This document shows positions 29,301 through 37,091 of a stretch of 64,000 nt of DNA, in pieces. The notes under the pieces were generated by a model that saw only the letters and a program-made list of their open reading frames with translations, did no database searches and was not told the DNA's origin. Position 1 is the stretch's first letter. The number at the start of each line of letters is the position of its first letter. This stretch comes from Verrucomicrobiales bacterium (GTDB lineage Bacteria; Verrucomicrobiota; Verrucomicrobiia; Limisphaerales; JAYPXF01). Location: assembly GCA_002715965.1 (NCBI GenBank), contig PBAL01000086.1:119510-183509 (forward strand). Direction: 5' to 3'. Both the position numbers and the translations under genes were made by a program.

Positions 29301-32015
29301 CGCTGCAATTCGACTTCCGATCAACACGCTGTCGTTGGCGCTGAGAGCCCCGGCTTCGGTGGTGAGAAAGCGATAGTCCGTGTCATGAGCCGCCTGGCTC
29401 AGGTCCGGAGTTAGCAAGGCTGGACGATTAGTGGATAGCACACCGTCGACGGACTTCGCCGTGAAGTCCGTGTTGGTCACATAATACCAGCGGGTGGGGA
29501 TCGGGGTGGCGCCGGTGTCCTGTAATACCAGGCGCGAGTGCGCGTTGAAGAAATGGGATTCCGTGGTCACCAAGGCGCCGGAGGTGTCATTGCTGGCGAC
29601 CAAGTTGGATTCGACTTCCTTGTTCAGGCTGATTGGTGGCAAGGCGGTGCGTTGCACCAACGGCTTTTGCAACAGCGGCAGCGGCATGGGCGGCTGCAGG
29701 ATTTGTCCGGCCGTGGTGGCGTAGTCGAAGCGGACGTCATCTTTCTCGCGCAGGACCTGATAGACCTGCATGGCCGGGCGACCGTCGGCCTCGGCGTATT
29801 CCAGCAACACGAACGGATCGGACGAATATTCGCTGTTGGTGTTACTCGTGATGTTCAGGTCATCACGCAAGGCAAACGCCTGACCGGCGCGCATCAAAGC
29901 GTGTTCCTCATTGGGATTGAATCCGGGAAGGCTGTTGGTGTTCTGCTGATAGATCGCGCCCTTGGCCGGCAGACTGGCGAGCGGACCGCTGCCGTGATTG
30001 CTGGCGAGGATGATCTCCAACGGACTGGTCGGCCATTGCACGGTGTAGCGTCCGATCACCGACGGCCAATAGATCGGTTCGAAGTCCTGCGTGGTGTTCA
30101 CATCCTTGCGGCGGAACCACCAGACTTCCAGTTGGTTGTCCCCGGGAATGGCGTTGACCGGGATGATCGCGCTCGTGTTCGCAGCGTCGAATCCGCGCGT
30201 GAGTGGATTGACGTAGGCCGACCAACTGAACGCGTCGCCGCGCGGGCGGGCCTGGTTGGTCCGATAGTTGATGAAACCGGCCCAGTAATCTTCGCCGAGA
30301 CCGGCGCCCAATTCACTGGCCGGCGCGGTAATGCGTTGGCCGATGGAAACCGTCTCGCTCACCACGCGCGGTGAGGTCAGGGCATTGGCCCAGGTGAGTG
30401 TGCCGCCGTTCCAGACATTCAGATTGGTCGCGACCGAGCCGGCGAAACCGGAGGCCGTGCCGCCACCGTCGATGCGGTCCTGATTGGTGCTGATGTCGCT
30501 GCCGAGCCAGGAGAACACGCGTTCGAAGCGGACGAATTCGCCGGAGGTAAATCGCATCAATGTGCGATGCGCGGGCTGCGCGGGAATCAGCCAGGTGAAG
30601 AAACGATTGTCGGCCGTGAGCTTGGCGCGCGGGACATCGAGCGGATCCTGATAGGCGATGATCGGCACGTTGTTGCCCGGCATGGAAACCGAGGTGAGCT
30701 CAGCCTCTTCCTCGGTCGCCGCCGGAGGTCGCAGGAAGTGACTGTAGGCGCTGGGATCATCGGGCCAGACGAGGCGGTAGCGCGTGAAGCGCAGAGGCCA
30801 GCGAATGCCTTCGACACCGGCTTCCAGCCAGTTCACCAGCAGGTCGTTCAGGTTGAGCGTGGTGTGCGTGGCGTAGAGCAGGATCTGGTCGCTGCCGACG
30901 ACGTTTTGGCGATAGACGAATTCCTTACCGGCCGATTGCGGGAGCACGGAGGGAAGGAGGAACGAGTCATCGCGAGCGTCCTGCCAGGCGGTGAGACGTT
31001 CGCCGAGATCGATGACGATGTCATGCGGCAGCGGGTCGCGAACAATCTCGACGATCTCGAAGCCGAGGTGTTGGCGGTTCGGTCCGCCGGAAACCAGATC
31101 GCCGAGCAGCTCGACAAAGACCCGGCCTTCACGGTTCAAGGCATGGAGCTGATTGAGACTGCCGTGTTGTTCAAGCCAGAGCGTGCGGGTCTCGTAGAGC
31201 GTGTTGGTGGAATTACCGGTGGAATTACCGGTGAACAGCACGGCGGCTTCCGCCTGTGAAACGTGTTCGGGCACACTGCTGTTGTATTCGATGTGCACAT
31301 CGCTGATGCGTTGGCCGGGGATGTTCACCGGTTCGCCGACGTTCTCTGGACTGGTCCAGAAAATCGTGCGTGACGTCGTCACCGGACTTGCGCCGATCAC
31401 GTATTGCTTGGCGAAACGGGGAAAGAAATTACCGCCGACTTCGAAGACCTTGTTGTTGTCGGCCGGAACACTGCCGGCCGCAAAGGGCACGCGTCCTTTC
31501 CAGACGATCTCGATGGGGCCCGGTTGCGTGGCAAACACCGCGCCCTTGTGTGGGCTCCAATAGAAGGTCGCCGCGTTGGTGTTGAGCGGTTGCGCTTCCC
31601 AATATTCCGTCGGCGCCACGCCGAGAAGTGCCTCGTTTTCATCCGTGTCCGGAGGCGGGATTTGCGCGCCGTAGAGGAAGTCAACCGTGCGTCCGAGGAA
31701 GGGCAGGCCGACGATGGCATTTCCCATGGTGATGGTTCCCTGCGGCGTTGCGGGCGGTGAATTGGTCTGATGGGCATGACGCGTGCGCGTCTTCGGCGAA
31801 GCACCGTAGATGGTCGCGCCACCGAACTGAAACGGCGTGGCCGTCTCGCCGTTGACGCTCGGAATGCTGCCCGACATGAAGACGGGATTGTGATTTACCG
31901 CGGCTTCGTCGATCTGCAGTGGCCCGGCAGCTCGCGCATCGGTGAATCCGATCGTCAGCAGCAGCGCCAAGGCACATCGCCGGAGCGGTGGTTTCTGCCA
32001 GATGGAAAGTCTCAT
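23316..32015 (-). CDS. Giant secreted protein of unknown function (2899 residues)
   Basis: ATG at 32015 leads a signal peptide (about 1-30). I do not recognise the family. About residues 30-1850 are beta-rich with few charged clusters and many TN/NT/DG turns, suggesting stacked beta domains. Near 1880 a dockerin-like NLDGSISAADAQRLF is followed by QGHGDAYGHYLTATKGYY. At about 2150 comes LYGTPYSDDIGPGKTYVQGY. Residues about 2265-2540 turn strongly helical (long Ala/Glu/Gln-rich stretches), then a beta-rich C-terminal part (about 2600-2899) with WKVDDVTLPLPFNIG. Composition is uniform throughout, with no internal stop over 8.7 kb. It sits between a tail-collar protein gene and a calcium-repeat protein gene, all in one direction. 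Confidence 0.9.
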   Translation of the reverse strand: MRLSIWQKPPLRRCALALLLTIGFTDARAAGPLQIDEAAVNHNPVFMSGSIPSVNGETATPFQFGGATIYGASPKTRTRHAHQTNSPPATPQGTITMGNAIVGLPFLGRTVDFLYGAQIPPPDTDENEALLGVAPTEYWEAQPLNTNAATFYWSPHKGAVFATQPGPIEIVWKGRVPFAAGSVPADNNKVFEVGGNFFPRFAKQYVIGASPVTTSRTIFWTSPENVGEPVNIPGQRISDVHIEYNSSVPEHVSQAEAAVLFTGNSTGNSTNTLYETRTLWLEQHGSLNQLHALNREGRVFVELLGDLVSGGPNRQHLGFEIVEIVRDPLPHDIVIDLGERLTAWQDARDDSFLLPSVLPQSAGKEFVYRQNVVGSDQILLYATHTTLNLNDLLVNWLEAGVEGIRWPLRFTRYRLVWPDDPSAYSHFLRPPAATEEEAELTSVSMPGNNVPIIAYQDPLDVPRAKLTADNRFFTWLIPAQPAHRTLMRFTSGEFVRFERVFSWLGSDISTNQDRIDGGGTASGFAGSVATNLNVWNGGTLTWANALTSPRVVSETVSIGQRITAPASELGAGLGEDYWAGFINYRTNQARPRGDAFSWSAYVNPLTRGFDAANTSAIIPVNAIPGDNQLEVWWFRRKDVNTTQDFEPIYWPSVIGRYTVQWPTSPLEIILASNHGSGPLASLPAKGAIYQQNTNSLPGFNPNEEHALMRAGQAFALRDDLNITSNTNSEYSSDPFVLLEYAEADGRPAMQVYQVLREKDDVRFDYATTAGQILQPPMPLPLLQKPLVQRTALPPISLNKEVESNLVASNDTSGALVTTESHFFNAHSRLVLQDTGATPIPTRWYYVTNTDFTAKSVDGVLSTNRPALLTPDLSQAAHDTDYRFLTTEAGALSANDSVLIGSRIAAAYWNVTVVSVETNALTVRFTGSIPAAATLAANQPVLVIPASSPSTDEFAGWRLSSEGVPNGFTDSQLRDRYASFTFQDRKGDVWVYRGRHHAADDPVFAIQYYYKTLDGFFFPTLAVDQQPAVGTITPYLRPRETNGSFNDTLFHPVFGNADRDAVGDGNSLPVRYRPVWPSDTPVLQMAETLTFPKRGLPAVRGQISTEILYQQSQVLLGAQTNRSAVLHDATREKVYLLGTTVGGQTLSAIPSSVKTQQYLGNTFFPNLPPHLVDRFFLDPNRGANGGLVFRGQFFDEAVGEDYILVNVLGERDRATLKALTIVGDSDKNAWDAAIDALSTTVETFEELATQPGTYAPNTNLSLVIGPGSLAEVTNDDVAVDSYALSAVGPGTGYITLINGNGLAFTPIADPVSIEIIRVVKDLHRGEVKIVQSSNPLGELVSFQQAVDLAGKTEGYAFQWKIAPPIDGVPPAVFQNTLVTLINAGETWNHIRFPSTNDTPGSANQTPTTRRLQDVNATVQAVSEISFALAATNDVSLAFTSIGAHFLVGGEQLVVTDPDGTNVNASVLSTATNLLVAPDWASAGNPANFDVRQLSERVLTNQPQSVVYREFTVSDDTKWTGLWLSLNLDDFLGAKVYIDGGLVASANLSSGNTANATAPGNIPALSRAYQLTPANLISGFENGDGTTTHLVTVELFSQARPGTRQAFDLRLDAFESVDLTAVPGSQWLDLAPEKFSDGLRAILGESADVQSLADNYVIMRYQATNSTHASFVDDGNGNNTAWSLWTEPQLAEGWIKRVLAGINPFNQRVTDLFSNQVNTDASMLALAGPRWEGNVALNLDTINQFGLIEIYETVLRRGRSLSIDAGIDYPPANDALLLAAGYLNDLYMFIGNEAWADASNPTIGIGTSDETYGDIATSLFAFRGQVASLLDEELGLLRGRDDFAQPGVETAPAYNRLYWNYTRGINSGEIIYALNYDIREDQGQNLDGSISAADAQRLFPQGHGDAYGHYLTATKGYYSLLIDPDFTWVPRVEAVTVLGKPVQVDYQDERKFATAAAALARTGRQIFDLTWRKDFQHGDDIGWEHFSTNRVNTSRAGVVTTRYWGVDHWASRAGQGALLNWVVGNAILPAEDTDPTHEGIQVVDRTTVPELPEIALTLEGLQTAMDNADAHLNPLGFSDGSLILDLRASGFANGTTSHFEQVFERAKVALNNAVVAFDDAKDVTRRMRADGDSLNDFQAQVDEQELAYRYQLIELYGTPYSDDIGPGKTYVQGYDGPDLHHFMYVDNVAPQLEVSGFNQPRNDQTFTIDIQNYPAGTNDYFATDKRTFDFAAKAPPLTFYNRADGSSSGQYIENTHFVNYTLSSHGFFRKPSTWTGRRYSPGRLQTAISDVILAHNAVRQAIDVEANQKYQLDRMIEVYENLSDTHDTTRAARVAKEGIQTANDVVMTANSIFEILTDASIDIVESQNVAVKDALPRSLIVGLASGGDLTSVARGAVEEAGFVITETLDAVAAARKIAVLLLDAANDKAQREIDLNDIGTAEWHQQQRESVFEIDMVFGDVQHSILTIHQAIQELDEAQRNYLALVAEGNRIQAEREVFRKRAAVVIQGARTRDAAFRIFRDEKLERYKTLFDLAAQYTFLTAQTYDYETGLLGSDTGRGFLERIINSRALGVVADGEPQFAGSDTGDPGLSSILAEMNDDWQVIRGRLGFNNPDVYRTTVSLRSENYRILSSANGHDNWKNVLENGRKIDLLQDADVRRYCLQIDQGDGLPVPGIILEFGTTITPGQNLFGRALAGGDHAFDVSSFANKIFSVGVALEGYQGMDDPTSNTSAIDFSNPPADPSTTFLDQNTLAATPYIYLIPVGVDSLRIPPLGDATGIRSWKVDDVTLPLPFNIGSSEFSNLTGFQSADTLTENLFGIRKHQAFRPVSTASLFVNDNGRLFPSSYSNTRLIGRSVWNSKWKLVIVGRSLLADPEEGLDRFIRTVRDIKLNFETYSYAGN

Positions 32016-32044
32016 GGCTGGAAATGCGTTGAAGCTGCGGTGGC

Positions 32045-33190
32045 TTATTGAACCCGCATGATGTATGCGAGGGCGTAGTACGGCGGGAGGATGCTGAAGG
32101 AATGTCCGCTGCCGGTTTGACCGGTGTCAGTGCTGCGAATGGCGAGCTTGTTGTCATTGTCGTGGCCGCGGCGCGCACCCGGGTAATTCGCAGGACCCAT
32201 GGTCGTGATGGCATGATGCCTGGTCGAAAAGGTGGTGTTTTCCGCAAAGTAAGCGTCGGATACCGAGTGTTGGTGCGACGGGAGATTCGAAGTGCTCAGC
32301 GTTCGCGTACTCGACCCGCCCGTATAGTGGGGCGTATAGGTGCTTCCTGCTCCAACCACAAACCGATTTTGCAGATTGGGCGTGAGGTGCCCATTGCTTC
32401 TCTGGCCGTTGCACAGCGCCCAGCCGGCCGGGACATTGGCCGTCGAGCCCGACCACATGATGATCCCACCGATCGGGATCGTTCCGTGCCCGGAAAAGGA
32501 GGTTGCCGTCACGCCTGCGCCAAAAGTCGCGTGGCGGGAATTGTCGAAGGTCAGCGCGTTCCTGCCGCCTTTGTTTACCGTGATGCCGTCGTTGATGGTG
32601 ACGTGGTCGGTGATCGTGCTGCTGGCGCTTTTGCGCACGTAGTCGCTGGCGGCGTGACTACCGAGATGGGTCGCGTTGTTCGCCGTCGTCGCAGTGGTCG
32701 CGGTCATGGCGGCATCCGCGTTGGCGGCGCGTTCGGCATGCGAAGCGTAAAACGAAAAAGGTGACGGCAGGAGCCGCAAACGCGGGGTGATCTCCGATCC
32801 CTGCCCGACCCCCGTGATGCCGATGTAGCGGTCGGTCGAGTTGTTGAACAGGTTTGCCAGCGAAGTATGCGAGGTGCCGCTGATGGTGCTGCCTTCACCC
32901 AATACGACACTAAAGCTGCCGCGGCTGACCGTGACGATCTGGGATTCGCCCCACAACGCGCTGCCGCCGGAGGAACCGGCGTAAATCCGAAACTGAATCG
33001 TGAAGTTCTGCGGCGCAGAATTGGCCAGCGGGGCGCCATTGGAATCCAGCAGGTAACCCTGGTAATTCATGAAATCCGGCGGCGACGGCGCGAATGCGTT
33101 CAGGCTCAACAGGCAACCCACGGCCGCGGCCAGCACGCCGTGCAATCGGGAGGTGGTTTTGTGTATCTTCATGGTTGAATTCTTTTTCAT
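32045..33190 (-). CDS. Phage tail collar-domain protein, secreted
   Basis: A 381-residue protein; ATG at 33190 gives a signal peptide, with ATG 33172 as an alternative. The N-terminal domain (about 35-160) starts with the FMNYQGYLLDSNG motif and runs through LWGESQIVTVSRGSFSVVLG, a module common in bacterial surface fibre proteins. A low-complexity Ala/Thr/Asn stretch follows (about 165-190). The C-terminal third is a tail collar domain: IPIGGIIMWSG, VPAGWALCNGQ, PNLQNRFVVGAG, SNLPSHQHSV and LPPYYALAYIMRV. Such domains tip phage tail fibres and some bacterial fibres. The gene lies 29 bases upstream of the giant gene and 17 bases downstream of 33207-34964. Confidence 0.88.
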   Translation of the reverse strand: MKKNSTMKIHKTTSRLHGVLAAAVGCLLSLNAFAPSPPDFMNYQGYLLDSNGAPLANSAPQNFTIQFRIYAGSSGGSALWGESQIVTVSRGSFSVVLGEGSTISGTSHTSLANLFNNSTDRYIGITGVGQGSEITPRLRLLPSPFSFYASHAERAANADAAMTATTATTANNATHLGSHAASDYVRKSASSTITDHVTINDGITVNKGGRNALTFDNSRHATFGAGVTATSFSGHGTIPIGGIIMWSGSTANVPAGWALCNGQRSNGHLTPNLQNRFVVGAGSTYTPHYTGGSSTRTLSTSNLPSHQHSVSDAYFAENTTFSTRHHAITTMGPANYPGARRGHDNDNKLAIRSTDTGQTGSGHSFSILPPYYALAYIMRVQ

Positions 33191-33206
33191 TGGCTTGGTG
33201 TGGAAA

Positions 33207-34964
33207 TTAAGGAGTGACAAGATGACCGATGGTGCTGACGCGTTTGATGGTGAAAGTGCCGCCGATGACGTATTGCCGGGACTCAGCGCCCTTGCCCTGC
33301 AGCGAGATGGTCTCGCCATAGGCGCCGCTCATCGTGCGATTGGCCTGGCTGAGTGAAGCGAAACCAACAGTCGGCGCGTGCAGATCCAGGCTGATGTTCC
33401 GCGTGATGGAATAGCTTTCCTCACCCTGCGTGAGGGCCGCGTTGAACAGGGCGTTGAAGTTGTCATGGTCCGGGTGATAGGTGTGGACGAAGGGATTGGC
33501 GGCGTGATCGCCGAATGACACCGCGACGGAATTCGTGATGGTCTGACCGTCGTCGAACGTTCCGCCAAAGGCCCAAGGCGTGTTCTTCGACGTCCAAGGC
33601 AGATGCACCGCGGTGATCCTGCGGGCCAGCGAAAGGTGATCGCGATTCAGAGGCGTCTCAGTCGTGGAGAGGATCTGGGCCAACTGGGAATCCAAACCGT
33701 AGTAAACCTTCTGCAAGAGGCGCGCCGTGCCATTGGTGTCCACATGAATGATCAGGCGCAGCGAGGTCGATTGCGGCACCGCACCCATCGTTTGGTTAAG
33801 GTTGGTGGCCAGCGCGTTCGTCGCACCGGCCAATTCGTGCCGCACCTGCGAAACCCGTGCCTGACCGATCCACAAACCCGCTCGCGACGCCTTGCGCGCC
33901 GTCACCGGCACATCGATTTCGCTAAAGTTGAGCGAGTCCGAAAAACGCAGGGCGCTCGCGAACACATCCCCCGGATTGCCGATCATCCGCGAACGATCCA
34001 CGCCGAGCACCACCTGCGCCACCGAACCCGTCGTGCCGTTTGCGCTCAGGTTCCAGCTCAGACTGCCCGCGGTCAGATTTGTCGTTCCAAAGGTGAAGTT
34101 CGTGGCGTTGAGATCCGTCCGCACGATCACCGGCGGTTGCCCGGCGATGGCTGGCTGACCGATCGGCGGAGTTTCCGAGGCCATCTCCCGCACCGTGACC
34201 GTGATCGGAATTTCCGTGAGATTCTTCAACCGCAAGGTGTATTGCGAAACGCTGTCGCCAAAGAAGATCCCACTCGGATTCTGCAGCGTCACCTCGAAGG
34301 GCGCGAAGTAGCGATTGTAAAGATTTGTCGCCGTAATCCAGAAAGCCTCCCCCCGACGCGCGGGAATGTTCCCGTTCGGCGAGATCGAGAAGACGTCTGA
34401 ACTGGTCTTGCCGCCCTGATACCCAAAGATCTTGGCCGCTTGCTGAAACGCCGGCGCATGCGAAAGGAAAGTTCTGAAGGTCGGCGCACCGGCGGCCAGA
34501 GTGGCCGATCCATCGAAGCGACTGGGAAACCCGATCAGGTTCTCACCGGTCACCGACCAGTTGTAGAAAGGCGGCACGGGTTGCCCCTTCACCTGCCATT
34601 CCACGGTGACGGCGCCGGGATTGTAAACGAGATAACCCGCGTTTCCGATCAGGTGGGACAACGAAGAAGCAATGTCGTTCCCCTGCTTCCACACCAGCCA
34701 ATCACTGCCCGTGTTCACCGCCGCGCCCGGCGAATCCGCAAACTGCGGATGCGAAGCCGCCGGCTTCCACAACCACAACTCCGTAATTGGTGTTCCCGCC
34801 ACCGATTCGGCGACGGTTTGATGAGAGGAATTCACGTGCAGGTAGACCGCGCTCCACCCCGGACGGACGGAGATGTGTTGCGTCAACCACTGCGCCTTCA
34901 CGGTGGCCCCAAAGCAAAGTGAGAGAAGGATGGGGGCGACTCTGCCAATCGCTGAAAAGTTCAT
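33207..34964 (-). CDS. Secreted beta-rich protein, first gene of giant-protein locus
   Basis: A 585-residue protein. ATG at 34964 is chosen because it yields a signal peptide ending ATVKAQW; the longer upstream frame is not protein-like. The mature protein begins with WLTQHISVRPGWSAVYLHV and ITELWLWKP, a pattern I associate with uncharacterised Verrucomicrobia secreted proteins. The rest is beta-rich with many Asn/Thr, no cysteine cluster and no catalytic motif. Near the end lie HTYHPDHDNFNALF and EESYSITRNISLDL. It is probably the first gene of the unit running down to 22412, perhaps to 17796. Confidence 0.82.
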   Translation of the reverse strand: MNFSAIGRVAPILLSLCFGATVKAQWLTQHISVRPGWSAVYLHVNSSHQTVAESVAGTPITELWLWKPAASHPQFADSPGAAVNTGSDWLVWKQGNDIASSLSHLIGNAGYLVYNPGAVTVEWQVKGQPVPPFYNWSVTGENLIGFPSRFDGSATLAAGAPTFRTFLSHAPAFQQAAKIFGYQGGKTSSDVFSISPNGNIPARRGEAFWITATNLYNRYFAPFEVTLQNPSGIFFGDSVSQYTLRLKNLTEIPITVTVREMASETPPIGQPAIAGQPPVIVRTDLNATNFTFGTTNLTAGSLSWNLSANGTTGSVAQVVLGVDRSRMIGNPGDVFASALRFSDSLNFSEIDVPVTARKASRAGLWIGQARVSQVRHELAGATNALATNLNQTMGAVPQSTSLRLIIHVDTNGTARLLQKVYYGLDSQLAQILSTTETPLNRDHLSLARRITAVHLPWTSKNTPWAFGGTFDDGQTITNSVAVSFGDHAANPFVHTYHPDHDNFNALFNAALTQGEESYSITRNISLDLHAPTVGFASLSQANRTMSGAYGETISLQGKGAESRQYVIGGTFTIKRVSTIGHLVTP

Positions 34965-35204
34965 GGTAAGTAGCAAATCTGAATCCTGTGGCCGGTCATT
35001 GACGCCAACCGACGGGGCGAAGAGGACTGATGTGATCAGGTGCTTCATGGAGTTGGCGCATGATCTCGAAAAATGCAATTCGCGCAAGATGACAATCGCC
35101 GGAATATGATGCGTGAACTTTCTGCGCCGCAGGAGACGCAAAACCTCCAATCAAACCGAAACGTCGCGGGCGGATGAGGCCTTCGGCACAATCACGTTTG
35201 GATC

Positions 35205-35945
35205 ATGGAACAAAGTAGAGATGACTTTGTGAAGTATCCCCGCACGCCACATCTGTTTGGCTCGAAGGGGACGGATGACGACAAACACATGGGAGCAAAG
35301 GAATCCCGTGAGTTTGCCGGTGGTCCCTCTTTGATTGTGGAGGAGAAGCTGGACGGCACGAATGTAGGGATTCATTTCAATGCGCAGGGTCGCATGGTGT
35401 CGCAGTGTCGCGGTCACGAAATCACACCGGGAATGCATCCGCAGTATGATCTCTTCAAGCAATGGGCCGCGTTCAAGCGGGATACGTTGAAGGCGATGCT
35501 CGAGGGGCGATTTATCCTTTTGGGCGAGTAGCTGTATGCGCGGCATTCGGTTCGCTATCTCGCGCTGCCTCATTATTTCTTTGAGTTCGATATCTACGAC
35601 AAGGTGGACGAGTGCTTTCTCGATCTGAAGACACGCTTGGGAATGCTCGATGGAACGGGTCTTCCCACCGTGCCGGTGATTCATCGCGGTGCGATCAACG
35701 AAGGCGGCCTGCGTGGATTGATCGCGGAATCCGCCTTCGATTCACGATTCGATAATCCGCTGACGGGGGAGAAGGACCAGCTGATGGAAGGACTCTACCT
35801 GCGAACGGAAGCGGAAGGACGCGTGACCGCACGGGCCAAGATGGTGAGGCCGGAGTTCGTCGAGAAGATCAAGCAGAGCGGACATTGGAAACACCAACAG
35901 ATGGTTCCGAATGAACTCGCTCCGGAAGCGGATATGTGGTCATGA
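35205..35945 (+). pseudogene. RNA ligase (T4 Rnl-like) with one in-frame TAG
   Basis: The frame from ATG 35205 encodes a nucleotidyltransferase-fold RNA ligase of about 246 residues. It is interrupted once, by TAG at 35529-35531. Motif I KLDGTN carries the lysine that takes AMP (K48). After the TAG the same frame continues without a gap: LYARHSVRYLALPHYFFEFD (motif III region), LMEGLYLRTE (motif IV) and ARAKMVRPEF (motif V). The residue expected at the TAG is tryptophan (GEW-LYA in relatives as I recall them), so TGG to TAG is the simplest change. No frameshift is present. Its stop overlaps the start of the HD-kinase gene (ATGA), the usual RNA-repair pairing. Either recently inactivated or read through. 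Confidence 0.8.
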
Positions 35946-37060
35946 GATGCTAACGGCAAATCGAATCGGCGACCGACGCAGAGATTGTGGAATGGGCCGC
36001 GGAACAAATCTGGGCCAAGGCCATGGCGCGCTGTGGTCAGGATGCTGCGTGGCATGCCGAGGGCGATGTATGGACCCACACCCGAATGGTCTGCGAGGCG
36101 CTGGCTTCGCTGGATGAATGGGGCGCGCTTGATCGCTAGGACCAACTGAAGCTGCTGTTCACTGCCCTGTTGCATGACAGCGGCAAACCAGAAACCACCG
36201 TGGCAGATCCAGAGACGGGGCGAACCCGTTCACCCAAGCATGCGCTGCGCAGCTTGGAAATCTGCCGCGCGGTGTTGACCGAACTTGGCTGCGACTTCGA
36301 AATGCGCGAAACCATCGCGATGCTGGTTCGTTTTCATGGCCGGCCAAGTTTTCTGTTGGAGAAGGAATCCCCGGAAGCGGAACTCATCCGCATGTCGTGG
36401 CTCCTGAGCAACCGTTTGCTATACCTCTTTGCATTGGCGGACACGCGCGGTCGCGACAACCGCGACACCGATCGCCCCGAGGAGAATCTGCGCCTGTGGC
36501 CATTGGTGGCTGAAGAAAACAATTGCTTCGACCGTCCTTTCGCCTTTGCGAACGATCACCCGCGGTTTCTGTGGTTTCGCGATCGCCTCTCCAGCATCCA
36601 CTACGTCCCTCCCGAAAAGCACCGTTGCACCGTCACGCTGATGAGCGGCCTGCCCGGTGTGGGCAAGGACACCTGGCTTGCGCTGAATCGTCCCGATCTT
36701 CCCATCGTCACCCTGGACGCCCTGCGGGTGGAACTGAACATCGAACCCACCGAGAATCAAGGTGAAGTCAAGCAACTTGGCCGCGAGCGCTGCCGGGAAC
36801 ACCTGCGCGCAGGGCGCAACTTCGCGTTCAACGCCACCAACATCACACGGCAGACTCGCGACAAATGGATCAGTCTTTTTACCGACTACGATGCGAGGGT
36901 GGAAACTGTTTACCTTGAGCCACCACTTTCTGTGATTCGCAAACGAAACCGTGAACGTGAAAAACCCGTCCCCGCCAACATGATTGAAAAACTATTCCGG
37001 AGGCTGGAACCGCCGAGCTTGGTTGAGTGTCATGCGTTGAGTGTGGAAGCGGGCACGTAG
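35942..37060 (+). pseudogene. HD domain-polynucleotide kinase protein with TAA and TAG in frame
   Basis: The frame from ATG 35942 (ATGA overlap with the RNA ligase stop) reads as a fused HD-phosphohydrolase and P-loop kinase of about 372 residues. In-frame stops are TAA at 35951-35953 and TAG at 36137-36139. HD residues: WHAEGDVWTH before the TAG; LLHDSGKP, SPKHALRS and LADTRGRD after it. The kinase half has the P-loop GLPGVGKDT and the acceptor-site TLDALR. An ATG at 36170 after the TAG leaves a 296-residue remnant that lacks the first HD histidine. Known relatives prepare or mend RNA ends for the partner ligase. Apart from the two stops everything is in one frame. Confidence 0.78.
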
Positions 37061-37091
37061 TCGGCGGCTTCAGGATTTCTTCATCTCAGTC

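Noticed and set aside
31197..31236. A 12-bp tandem duplication (GGTGGAATTACC) inside the giant gene
   Set aside because: It only adds one TGNS unit in a beta-rich region; too short to call a repeat element.
35151..35684. A 177-codon minus-strand frame over the RNA ligase
   Set aside because: Antisense to a frame with all nucleotidyltransferase motifs; it has no motif of its own.
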